Shown: positions 1 through 8,012, numbered from the stretch's first letter. The stretch: DNA of 8,817 nt from Micrococcales bacterium (GCA_009783975.1 WRCL01000050.1:1-8817); one strand, 5' to 3'. Made by a program: numbers and translations. Notes: generated by a model not told the origin, from the sequence alone.

Positions 1-1
1 A

Positions 2-2536
2 GACACAGGGGCAGGCGCGGTCCAGACCAGCCCAGTCCCGGTCCAGACCACCCCGGTCCAGACCAGCCCAGTCCCAGTCTCGGTCCAGACCAGTCCGGTC
101 CCGGTCCAGGCCAGTCCGCCGCCGGTGCAGCCCATGGGCCCGCCGGACATGGGCGCGCCGCCGCCGGGGTACTGGTCTCCAGCTCAGCCGCCTGCCGCGC
201 AACCAAAGCGGTCGCCGGTCGTCATACTCGTCGCTGCGGTCGTCGTGGCGCTCCTGGCACTTGGTGGCACGGTGTTCGCGCTGCGTGACCGGTTGTTCGG
301 AGGCGACTCGGGTACTGACGCCGACGCGAACATTGGTGGGCAACCGGGCCTGACTGTGTACGGGACCGAGTATGTCCCCTTGGGAGCGTGGGGGATTGCC
401 GACGGGTTCACCGAGTCGTGGCAGTACGACGGCGCGAGCGTGGGGGTGGTCGGCCCGTCGACTGTCGTCGTGCTTCCCACCACGTCGACGACCCGCCCGG
501 ACGCTGGCGCGTTCGTCGGTGTCGACCGTGCGACCGGAGAGGTCCGGTGGGTTGACCAGCCTGGGACGACGGACTCGGCCCGGTTCTGCGAACCAGTCCC
601 GTGGAAGGGTTACGCGGTCTGCTGGGACGACCGTGACGGCGGGGGAAGGCCGCCGTTCCTCCTCAGCCTGGAGACGGGACAGAGGACCGCTGTCTCTGGC
701 GCGGTCAAGGGAGACTGGGCCGTGTCGGGCGGAGCCCTCTACCTCCTCGAGCAATACTCCGCCTACGACAGCGGTGATTTCGGCGCTGATTCGCGGTACG
801 TCCTCAGCCGATGGACGACGCCGGACGGACCGCAGTGGACCACCACGTACTATGACCCGACGCCGTACTGCCAGCTGTCTGCCGTGCAGGTCGACGACCT
901 TGTGTTCGCGTGCTACCACGTGTTTGACGCTGGGGACGGCACGTTGTTGACCGGTGGTTGCTGGGGTGCCGGACTGTTCGGCGGCAACCGCTTCACCTGC
1001 CTGGACGACGCAGGCGCAGGCACCGTGACGGTGCCTCTGGCTGGCGGACGGAAGGCGACAAAGGCATCTGCCGCAGGCGCGCTGCTCTTCGTCGGCGAGA
1101 AACGTCCCGACACGCTGCTGCTGTGGGACGACCATTCTCGGACCGCACTGTCTCGGTTCTCCGGTTCGCTGACGAGCCCCGACTGGACGACGCAGATCCC
1201 GATGAGCTACCCAGTCGCGGCATGGGACGGAGCGGACCGTGTGTTCCTCCTTGGCGACGACGGAGGTACCGCGCTCATCAGCCTCAGCGACGGGGAAGTC
1301 CTCTGGAAATCGAAGGTCTCACCGTTCCCCGAACCCATGCCAGAGGCCGCAGGGATAGAGCTGCTCGACATCGTTTTCGTCGGTGACGCAATTTGGGTCC
1401 AGGACCGTTGGGATCACTACCCGCCGCAGCTGATCGACGCCACGACCGGCGAGACAAAGGCGCAAGAATACCAGTTCCCAGGCCTCGGGGCTGTGTCCGC
1501 CGTCCCTGCTGTGGGCACGCACACCTCACGTGGGGACAGCCACGTCGCCGCGGTGCGTGCTGGCAGTGCCGCCGATGTTCCCCAGGGTTTCCCGTCGTGC
1601 CCGTCAGACACCGAGGTCATCGGTTGGACGCAGTACCCCGACGGTCTGGTGCTCGTGTGCGGGACTGACACGAGCTTCCATGTGTTCGTCACGCACAAGG
1701 GCGAGGACCTGGCACCGACCAACCTGACGTTCGCCCCGTGGGGGTGGACGGTCACGTGCAAGGACGGGACGGTGCTGACCGTCGGTCTTGGCGGCGGCTA
1801 TGTCACGGTCGGCGACGGGTCGTGGGGTGGTCGTGGCTGGTCGCGGGCCACCGGCCGGATCAGCTTCCCGCAGGTCGCGGTGGAGGCGTGCCCACCTGAC
1901 ACCGTCCCGTTGTCGTTGTCCACGTGGAACGGCGGGTGGCTGCTCGTCTGCGGCAAAGACCTCAAGACCCCGACGTTCGCCCAGTGGGACGACGCCATCG
2001 CCGGCACCGGCACATCCACAGACGTCACCACCAACGGCGCCGGCTACTGCATCAACGCAGGTGCGATCTGCGCTGGCCCTGGTGAGGCGGTATTGTCCGA
2101 CACCGGCGGCCTGACAGTCCAGCGTCCGGTGGGCGCAGACTGGTTCACCACGACCGGTCCCGGCGTTGTCGCAGACGACGACCAGACGGTCGTGAGCATC
2201 AACACCGACCTGTTGTTCGAGTTCGGCTCGGCCGACGTCACTCCCGCCAGCGCGGACCTGGTGCGCCGTGCGGTCGCCACAGCCCCGCCTGGTGTGACGA
2301 TCCAGGTCACCGGGCATTGCGACGGCGAGGGCGACGACGTGATCAACCTGCCGTTGTCCCAGCGGCGCGCCGCCGCCGTTGCCGCGATCATCAAGGCCGA
2401 ACGCCCAGACCTGCAGGTCGAGGCCATCGGGCGTGGGTCAGCAGACCCCGTCGCCCAAGAGATCAACCCCGACGGCACCGACAACCCCGAGGGCCGGGCC
2501 CTGAACCGCCGCGTCGAGATCCGCTACGCAGGCTGA
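2..2536 (+). CDS. Membrane-anchored PQQ-like propeller protein with C-terminal OmpA domain (5' partial)
   Basis: The product is probably an envelope protein that binds peptidoglycan non-covalently. Residue numbers count from the in-frame GTG at 125, which I do not think is the start: the frame is open back to base 2 and that GTG is the valine of a repeated Val-Gln unit, with no Shine-Dalgarno before it. In order there is a Pro-rich repeat tail, one hydrophobic helix (31-53), a conserved RDRLFGG just after it, and a propeller-like region (about 80-488) with blade motifs near 129-146 (VGVDRATGEVRW), 177-190, 382-396 and 433-448. A cysteine-rich module follows (489-683), then an OmpA-type domain (684-803). 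The last keeps the family's DLLFEFGSA, NLPLS, RA and NPEGRALNRRVEI signatures and the two residues known to hold peptidoglycan in Acinetobacter OmpA, here D733 and R748. The usual GHTD is GHCD. Paired cysteines (155/166, 249/263, 279/292) suggest that everything after the helix is outside the cytoplasm, although arginines flank the helix on both sides. Ligand and function are unknown. Gene 2 follows after 21 bases. Confidence 0.88.
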   Translation, partial: DTGAGAVQTSPVPVQTTPVQTSPVPVSVQTSPVPVQASPPPVQPMGPPDMGAPPPGYWSPAQPPAAQPKRSPVVILVAAVVVALLALGGTVFALRDRLFGGDSGTDADANIGGQPGLTVYGTEYVPLGAWGIADGFTESWQYDGASVGVVGPSTVVVLPTTSTTRPDAGAFVGVDRATGEVRWVDQPGTTDSARFCEPVPWKGYAVCWDDRDGGGRPPFLLSLETGQRTAVSGAVKGDWAVSGGALYLLEQYSAYDSGDFGADSRYVLSRWTTPDGPQWTTTYYDPTPYCQLSAVQVDDLVFACYHVFDAGDGTLLTGGCWGAGLFGGNRFTCLDDAGAGTVTVPLAGGRKATKASAAGALLFVGEKRPDTLLLWDDHSRTALSRFSGSLTSPDWTTQIPMSYPVAAWDGADRVFLLGDDGGTALISLSDGEVLWKSKVSPFPEPMPEAAGIELLDIVFVGDAIWVQDRWDHYPPQLIDATTGETKAQEYQFPGLGAVSAVPAVGTHTSRGDSHVAAVRAGSAADVPQGFPSCPSDTEVIGWTQYPDGLVLVCGTDTSFHVFVTHKGEDLAPTNLTFAPWGWTVTCKDGTVLTVGLGGGYVTVGDGSWGGRGWSRATGRISFPQVAVEACPPDTVPLSLSTWNGGWLLVCGKDLKTPTFAQWDDAIAGTGTSTDVTTNGAGYCINAGAICAGPGEAVLSDTGGLTVQRPVGADWFTTTGPGVVADDDQTVVSINTDLLFEFGSADVTPASADLVRRAVATAPPGVTIQVTGHCDGEGDDVINLPLSQRRAAAVAAIIKAERPDLQVEAIGRGSADPVAQEINPDGTDNPEGRALNRRVEIRYAG
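20..130 (+). repeat. In-frame VQTSPVP tandem repeat in the tail of the first gene
   Basis: Imperfect direct repeats begin with GTCCAGACCAG or a near copy at 20, 41, 56, 83 and 104, and a shorter GTGCAG unit follows at 125. Unit lengths are 21, 15, 27, 21 and 21 bases, all multiples of three. They encode VQTSPVP, VQTTP, VQTSPVPVS, VQTSPVP and VQASPPP. The array lies in the proline-rich, presumably cytoplasmic and disordered tail before the membrane helix. Because every unit keeps frame, slippage would change tail length without breaking the gene. How far the array extends to the left cannot be seen. Confidence 0.85.
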
Positions 2537-2557
2537 GACAACCACAGGAGACGGCTG

Positions 2558-5500
2558 ATGAACCCCGACCCACACGTCGACCCACCCGACGACGCCGCGA
2601 CGCAGGATCCACCACCCCCAGAGCAGGTCGCTGCAGCACCTGACGCCGCAGTCCCAGCCAACCCTGAAGCCCCGGTGCCGAACGACCCTCCGGCTTCGTC
2701 GCCCCAGGATGTCGACCAGCCGCCCCCGCCGGTCGACGCGTCCACCGCAGATGCTGAACCGCGGTCGGTGGACCAGCCGGAGTTGGCGGACCAGCCGTTG
2801 GAGTTCCCGCCGCCGTCCCCGTCAGAGGCTGCTGAGCAGTCGCCGGATCGGTCCACGGACGCGGTCTTTGGTGTTGCGCCCGTTCCGGGACCTGGCGACC
2901 AGGCCCCGGCGAGTCTGGACGAGCCTGTTGGTGCATCTGAACCACGCCCGGACGAGCCGGTCCCGGTGAGCGAGCCAGCCCCGCCTCCTCCGCCAGACGA
3001 TGCCGCGACGGCACCGCTGCCGCTGGGGGAGAGCGGTCCAGTGCTTGTGCCGGTCGCACCCCCAACGCCACCTACAGATCCGGCGATGCCACCCGCGGTC
3101 CTGCCGCCCCACGGGCCAACGGGTACCGGGCAGGTGGGCCCACTCCCGGTGCAGTATGCGGCGCCACTCCCGGGTTGGGCGCCACCCCAACAACGTCAGT
3201 ATTCGCCAGTAGCGATTCTTGTCGCGGCCGTGGTCGTCGCGCTCTTGGCGCTGGGCGCGACGGTGTATGCCCTGCGGGACCGGTTGTTCGGCGGGAACAA
3301 CGTCACCAACGCGGCCCAGCCTGGTCTCACGGTGTACGGGGCCGAGCACGCCCCGCTCGTGAAGCAGAGCTTCGCCCAAGGTGTGACAGAGGAATGGCGG
3401 TACGACGACGCCACGGTGGTGCTGGCAGACCCGTCGGTCGTGGTCGCCGTGCAGCCTCGGGCGAACGGGTCGAACCTGGTCGGGCTGGACCCAGACAACG
3501 GACAGGAACGTTGGACGCAAACGTTCGCAGGGCTCACGGCGACGGTCTCGTGTGCCGCGGGTGTGTGGCAGGGCAAGGCGGTGTGCTGGTACCAGCTCGA
3601 CTGGGACGGGTTGGCGACTGTTGTCCTGCTCGACATCACGTCGGGGAAGCAGTCGCGTCTGGAACCGCCGTCCTCCTCCGGGTGGAGCATCGTCGACGCC
3701 TTCGTCTCCGAAGATGTGTTGTACACGGTCTCGCAAGAGTCGCCGTTCGACGCCCAGCTGGCCCTGAGCCGTTGGGACAGTCCTGCGCGGCCCAAGTGGA
3801 CGACTTCGTACCCTGGGTTCGACTGCCACTGGGACGCCAAACCCTGGGATGTTGCCGGCGACCTGGTCCAGCACTGTGGGACGGTCTTCGATGCGGGCAA
3901 CGGTCGAGTGCTCACCACGGCCTTGTGGGACGAGGGAGACGATGATTGTCCTCGACCGATGCTGTTTGGCGGGAACCGGCTCGCCTGTGCCAGCCTGGTC
4001 GGCAGCGTCCGCTCTGAGACGGTGGCTCTGTCGAACAACAAAGTTGCATCGCAATACTTCACAGGGGAGGGATACGCTCTTGACCTCGGGAGAACGGCTC
4101 GCCCCGACGGCTACGTCATTTGGGAAGACCCCCACCTCAGGCAGTATTATTCCGACCTGAAAAACGCCAGGACAGTCAGTCTTCCATCTCAGTTCCGCCA
4201 CCCGGTTGCGGCGGCGTGGGACGGCGCCGATCAATTCTTCCTAATCAATGCGTACGGGTACGCGGTGCTGGCAGACATGGCCGCCGGTGCCGTCGTGTGG
4301 GAATCAACGGTCGAGCTCGGCAGGCTGTACGACTCTGACGGGGTGCCGATGGTCTTCGTCTCGGCGGACTTCATCGACGAAGAGACTATCTCGCTCCAGC
4401 TCAGGCCAGGGGTGCTCGACTCTCGCGATGACTCATGGCTGGTCGACGCCGCCACCGGCGAGGTCACCAAGACGGACTACACCATCTCTGGGTTTGGTTC
4501 CGGCCGTGCCGTCGCGACCGCACGCAGTGGGGACGGCGACATCCCTTCCTCCGGCAGCGTGGCAGGCTTGTTCCCCGCCTTGTCAACCCCATTCATCGCA
4601 TGGCGCGGGTCATGGCACGGTTCCCTGCGGGTCGACGAGAACGGCGGGTTCGTCGCGGGGTACAGCGACTCGATGCCGGGTGACACAGGGCCGGGGTTCC
4701 CGAAGGGGACCCGGTACGAGTGCCATTACACCGGGCAGTTCGTCGACGTGAAGAAGGTCTCCGACTTCGAGTACTCCATGCGCGTCGACCGGCTGGTTGC
4801 CGAGCCCGACTGGGAGGGTATCGTCGACGGTTTCAAAGTTGTCCGCGCAGGTTGCGGCCGCGACCTCGATTTGCTGGACGCCAGCGGAGAGTCCCGCGCC
4901 TACCTCCCAGGAGCGAGCACCGCGGGGATGCCAGAAGAAGTCACCTTGTGGTTGTCGAACTCTTGGGGGTGGCGCGACGGGATGACCACGCTCCCGTCCC
5001 CGATCGTGTATCTTGGTGGAACTGCGTTCGTCGCCGCCGACGGAGCACCGCCTGCGGACAGCGAGCCCGCGTCCCCCAGGGCGTATGTCACGCTCCTGGT
5101 TCCCACTACTGGTCGCGGCCCGCAAGCCGTTGCGCTTCCCACGGACTTCCCGTCGTGCCCGGCGGGTATGGAGGTGGTTTCCTGGACGCAATACCCGGAC
5201 GGTCTCGTGCTGATCTGCGGCTCTGACAAGGGTTTCCACGTGACGGTGCGGCACAAGGGGAAGGACCTTGCCCCCACGGACCTGACGTTCGCCCCATGGG
5301 GCTGGACCGTCACGTGCAAAGGCGGAACCGTGCTGACCGTCACCCTGGGTGGCGGGATCGTCACGGTCGGTGACACGACTTGGACGGCACGGGGCTGGTC
5401 GCGGGCGACAGGCCAGGTGATCTTCCCGAAGGTCGCACTTGAGGCGTGCCCGCCAGACACGGTGCCGTTGTCGTTGTCGACGTGGAACGGTGGTTGGTTG

Positions 5501-6115
5501 TTGGTCTGCGGCAAGGACCTGCGCGACGCGAAGATGGCGGCGTGGGATGACGCCCTGCTGGGCAACGGCACGTCCACGGACGTCACTGCCGCCGGCGCTG
5601 GGTTCTGCGTGGACAAGCGCACGATCTGCGCTGGCCCCGGTGAGGTCGTGCTCTCGGACGCTGATGGGATGACGATCCAGCGTCCGATCGGTGCGGACTG
5701 GTTCCCCAAGACTGGCCCGGGTGTCACCGGCGACCCCGATGACCCTGGCGGGCAAGATGACCAGACGGTCGTGAGGATCGCGACGGACTTGTTGTTCGAG
5801 TTCGGGTCGGCGCAGGTGTCGTCGGGCAGTGCTGAGATGGTGCGTCGTGCGGTCTCGACGGCCCCTCGTGGTGTGACGATCCAGGTGACGGGCCATTCGG
5901 ACGCCATGGGCAGTGACGCGGTGAACCTGCCACTGTCCCAGCAGCGTGCCGATGCGGTCGCGGCGATCATCAAGGCCGAGCGTCCAGACCTCCAGGTCGA
6001 GACCATTGGCCGTGGCTCGGCTGACCCGGTCGCATCGGAGACCACCCCCTACGGTACGGACAACCCCGAGGGCAGGGCGTTGAACCGCCGCGTCGAGATT
6101 CGCTACGCAGGCTGA
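2558..6115 (+). CDS. Paralogous Pro-rich tail / membrane helix / propeller / OmpA-domain protein
   Basis: This is a complete 1185-residue paralogue of the first gene. The ATG is preceded by AGGAG at 2546-2550, seven bases upstream, so the start is well supported. Residues 1-215 are a proline- and acid-rich tail with no visible fold and recurring DQP and PDDAAT words. A single helix spans 217-239 (core ILVAAVVVALLALG), followed by RDRLFGG. Propeller-like blade motifs lie at 306-319 (NLVGLDPDNGQERW), 569-583 and 626-641. A block at about 672-860 has no counterpart in the first gene. The cysteine-rich module (864-1066) and the OmpA-type domain (1067-1185) closely match it. The OmpA part has the normal GHSD form, D1115 and R1130 at the peptidoglycan-contact positions, and NPEGRALNRRVEI near the end. 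The probable topology is tail inside and the rest outside, non-covalently attached to the wall. Binding by OmpA domains is established for the family; the propeller ligand and the role of the tail are unknown. Base composition falls to about 50-52% GC on the lines beginning 4021 and 4141. Confidence 0.93.
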   Translation: MNPDPHVDPPDDAATQDPPPPEQVAAAPDAAVPANPEAPVPNDPPASSPQDVDQPPPPVDASTADAEPRSVDQPELADQPLEFPPPSPSEAAEQSPDRSTDAVFGVAPVPGPGDQAPASLDEPVGASEPRPDEPVPVSEPAPPPPPDDAATAPLPLGESGPVLVPVAPPTPPTDPAMPPAVLPPHGPTGTGQVGPLPVQYAAPLPGWAPPQQRQYSPVAILVAAVVVALLALGATVYALRDRLFGGNNVTNAAQPGLTVYGAEHAPLVKQSFAQGVTEEWRYDDATVVLADPSVVVAVQPRANGSNLVGLDPDNGQERWTQTFAGLTATVSCAAGVWQGKAVCWYQLDWDGLATVVLLDITSGKQSRLEPPSSSGWSIVDAFVSEDVLYTVSQESPFDAQLALSRWDSPARPKWTTSYPGFDCHWDAKPWDVAGDLVQHCGTVFDAGNGRVLTTALWDEGDDDCPRPMLFGGNRLACASLVGSVRSETVALSNNKVASQYFTGEGYALDLGRTARPDGYVIWEDPHLRQYYSDLKNARTVSLPSQFRHPVAAAWDGADQFFLINAYGYAVLADMAAGAVVWESTVELGRLYDSDGVPMVFVSADFIDEETISLQLRPGVLDSRDDSWLVDAATGEVTKTDYTISGFGSGRAVATARSGDGDIPSSGSVAGLFPALSTPFIAWRGSWHGSLRVDENGGFVAGYSDSMPGDTGPGFPKGTRYECHYTGQFVDVKKVSDFEYSMRVDRLVAEPDWEGIVDGFKVVRAGCGRDLDLLDASGESRAYLPGASTAGMPEEVTLWLSNSWGWRDGMTTLPSPIVYLGGTAFVAADGAPPADSEPASPRAYVTLLVPTTGRGPQAVALPTDFPSCPAGMEVVSWTQYPDGLVLICGSDKGFHVTVRHKGKDLAPTDLTFAPWGWTVTCKGGTVLTVTLGGGIVTVGDTTWTARGWSRATGQVIFPKVALEACPPDTVPLSLSTWNGGWLLVCGKDLRDAKMAAWDDALLGNGTSTDVTAAGAGFCVDKRTICAGPGEVVLSDADGMTIQRPIGADWFPKTGPGVTGDPDDPGGQDDQTVVRIATDLLFEFGSAQVSSGSAEMVRRAVSTAPRGVTIQVTGHSDAMGSDAVNLPLSQQRADAVAAIIKAERPDLQVETIGRGSADPVASETTPYGTDNPEGRALNRRVEIRYAG
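4570..5146 (+). other. Extra block present only in the second paralogue
   Basis: Between the last propeller-like motif and the shared cysteine-rich module, the second protein carries material (roughly residues 672-860) that the first lacks. The first protein has only about 40 residues between the same landmarks. The block opens with W-R-G-S-W-H-G-S-L-R-V-D (from residue 682), contains two cysteines (in YECHY and RAGCG) and ends near VYLGGTAFV (817-825). The opening and closing patterns suggest a small beta-rich ligand or recognition domain, but I do not recognise a named family. The boundaries are approximate. Confidence 0.6.
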
Positions 6116-6125
6116 CAGGACCCCC

Positions 6126-8012
6126 GTGCCAGACCATTCTGATCTCGATCTCTCCACCCAGGCTGTCGCGGAACCGACGACTCCGGCGGCCGACCTCGCC
6201 GCGATCGCCCACGCCCACCCGTCCTTGCGCGCCCAGGTGGCCGCTCACCCCAACACCTACCCGGACCTGCTGGACTGGCTGGCTTCCTACGGCGGTGACG
6301 AAGCTGCCCAAGCCGTGGCCGCACGTCGTGCGCGCGGCACGGTCTGGCACCCTTCACCTGCTGCCCCTGGCGCGCTGGGCGAAGAGGTGCAGGTGCTGGC
6401 GGCCACGGGCGCTTCATCCCCGGCAAGACTTTCACGGGTGCGCATCCTGGTGGCGGTGGTTGTTGTCGCTGCGATCGTCGCAGGCTGCATCGTGGTGCCC
6501 CGGATGCTGCACAAGGGCGCACACTCTGCCAAGAGCGTGGTGTCCGAGACGGGTTTTGCCATCAGCCTCGACGACGTCGCGGTGACCGGAGCGGCTGGAG
6601 TTGCCCCCCAGGGGACCGAAGTGCGGTTGTCGCGTGTGTCTGGCAATGACGCGAAAATCGTCGACGGCATCGATAGGGTCGAAGCAGGATCGTACCTGTA
6701 CGACATTGAGTTCGAAGGTGGGGTCCAGCCGCTCAAGGATGTGACGGTGACCTGGCAGCTCGAGGGCGATATCCAGGACCTGTCCAGTGTGGCTTTCGTG
6801 ACAAAACGCTCTGATACTGGAGCGTGGGAGGGGCTTCCCGTCACCGTGGCCGATGGCGTGGCGTCGGTCTCCCTGACTCACTTCAGCTGGTTCGAATTTA
6901 TCCGCGCAGACAAGGTTCGCGACTGGTTGTTCAACCAGTTTGAGCAGCTTGTGAACATCGGGTACGATCCACCGAAGTGCGCGGGCAAGCCGGCCGTGCA
7001 TGCCGGCCGGACATGGTCGGTAATCACGGACAAAAATGGCGTGTATGCCTGCGTGGAGAATGTTCGCGGCTCTCTTGGAATAACGATCTACAGCGCGAAC
7101 GGAATTCCTTGGAGATTCCGCCCCACTCCTGGAGAGGCGGTCGGCCGACATGCGTCCGCGCCGCTCAAGATCGCACCCATGGTGACGTTGGCCATATACG
7201 ACACGTTCGCAGGCCAGAATTTTACGAAAGAAACGCTTCTCGTTCCGGGAGGCAGCGCTTCGGTGATCGTCAACGACGGCGTGACCGAGACTGTCGCCGA
7301 AGCCAAGTTGGATGCGTTTTACTGGTTGGTGAGCACACTCATCTCCGTCCTCGATGTGTACCTCGACATCAAGCTCGGAGCCGCCATGGAGGCGAAGAGC
7401 GTCGCTGAATGTGTGGTCGGTCTTCTCGGAGCGGCCGGTGGAAACCCAGGGGAGAATCTTGGCGAAGTCGCCTCGGTGACGCTTGGCTGCATGGGAGATC
7501 TTCTCACAGCTCCCGGAAAGATAGTCGTGGCAGTCGTTACTTCGCTGGGAGCCACGCTCTGGTCCGGGCTGCAAGGGGGATTGATGACGTTGTTCGACTA
7601 TGATCACGTCAAGTTGACCGCCACGAGTAACGCCGCCGCAGCCTCACCGTCGACCACGTCGGGCGACTGTTCCGAGGCCTCACTTCGAGCAGCCCGCGAC
7701 GACACCATCGGCAACGGCGGGAAGCCGCTGACGGACACCGCCCAGTACGACGTCTTCACACTTCACGGATGCTCCTCTGACTGGGCCCTGGTCGAATCCA
7801 GCCGGTCCTCTGGCTCGTTCTTCTCGTTCTGGCTGATGCGCCACGACTCTGGTGGATGGCACATCATCGCCCAAGCAGCCACGCGCAACGACACCCCAAT
7901 GACCGACGGGTTGTTCTCCGCCGCCGTCTTGTCCCGGTACGGCTACTCGAAGGCCGAAATCGTCGACGCTATCGGCTCGACCACCCGTGACGGGCGACCG
8001 ATCTTCTTCTAG
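6126..8012 (+). CDS. Single-pass membrane protein with variant-leucine-repeat N-terminus and cysteine-paired ectodomain
   Basis: This is a 628-residue protein of unknown function, starting at GTG ten bases after the previous stop. AGGA at 6117-6120 lies five bases upstream, and a later start would cut the N-terminal domain. Residues about 16-68 (TPAADLAAIAHAHPSLRAQV, then HPNTYPDLLDWL) resemble the variant leucine-rich segment found at the N-terminus of many actinobacterial membrane proteins. One helix follows at 107-125 (ILVAVVVVAAIVAG). Residues about 140-258 look beta-rich and end in SLTHFSWFEFI. The next part (280-390) carries C285 in DPPKCAGK and C309 in YACVEN. Hydrophobic and amphipathic stretches with C429 and C455 occupy 395-490. 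A final module (514-625) has C515 and C549, with GCSSDWALVESS and GGWHIIAQ. The six outside cysteines fall into three likely pairs. I recall similar uncharacterised actinobacterial ectodomains but could not check. The middle of the gene (about 7020-7560) is lower in GC than the rest of the operon. Its position argues for a joint role with the two OmpA-domain proteins. Confidence 0.88.
   Translation: MPDHSDLDLSTQAVAEPTTPAADLAAIAHAHPSLRAQVAAHPNTYPDLLDWLASYGGDEAAQAVAARRARGTVWHPSPAAPGALGEEVQVLAATGASSPARLSRVRILVAVVVVAAIVAGCIVVPRMLHKGAHSAKSVVSETGFAISLDDVAVTGAAGVAPQGTEVRLSRVSGNDAKIVDGIDRVEAGSYLYDIEFEGGVQPLKDVTVTWQLEGDIQDLSSVAFVTKRSDTGAWEGLPVTVADGVASVSLTHFSWFEFIRADKVRDWLFNQFEQLVNIGYDPPKCAGKPAVHAGRTWSVITDKNGVYACVENVRGSLGITIYSANGIPWRFRPTPGEAVGRHASAPLKIAPMVTLAIYDTFAGQNFTKETLLVPGGSASVIVNDGVTETVAEAKLDAFYWLVSTLISVLDVYLDIKLGAAMEAKSVAECVVGLLGAAGGNPGENLGEVASVTLGCMGDLLTAPGKIVVAVVTSLGATLWSGLQGGLMTLFDYDHVKLTATSNAAAASPSTTSGDCSEASLRAARDDTIGNGGKPLTDTAQYDVFTLHGCSSDWALVESSRSSGSFFSFWLMRHDSGGWHIIAQAATRNDTPMTDGLFSAAVLSRYGYSKAEIVDAIGSTTRDGRPIFF

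Noticed and set aside
4610..6157. Long open reverse-strand frames, for example 515 codons here, 381 codons at 4900-6045 and 470 codons at 2822-4234
   Set aside because: They lie opposite genes with clear domains, have no recognisable motifs and Arg/Pro-rich composition, and are expected as shadows in high-GC DNA.
6477..6488. A lipobox (IVAGC) in the third protein
   Set aside because: The cysteine is residue 121, inside an internal membrane helix after a folded N-terminal segment, so signal peptidase II processing is unlikely.
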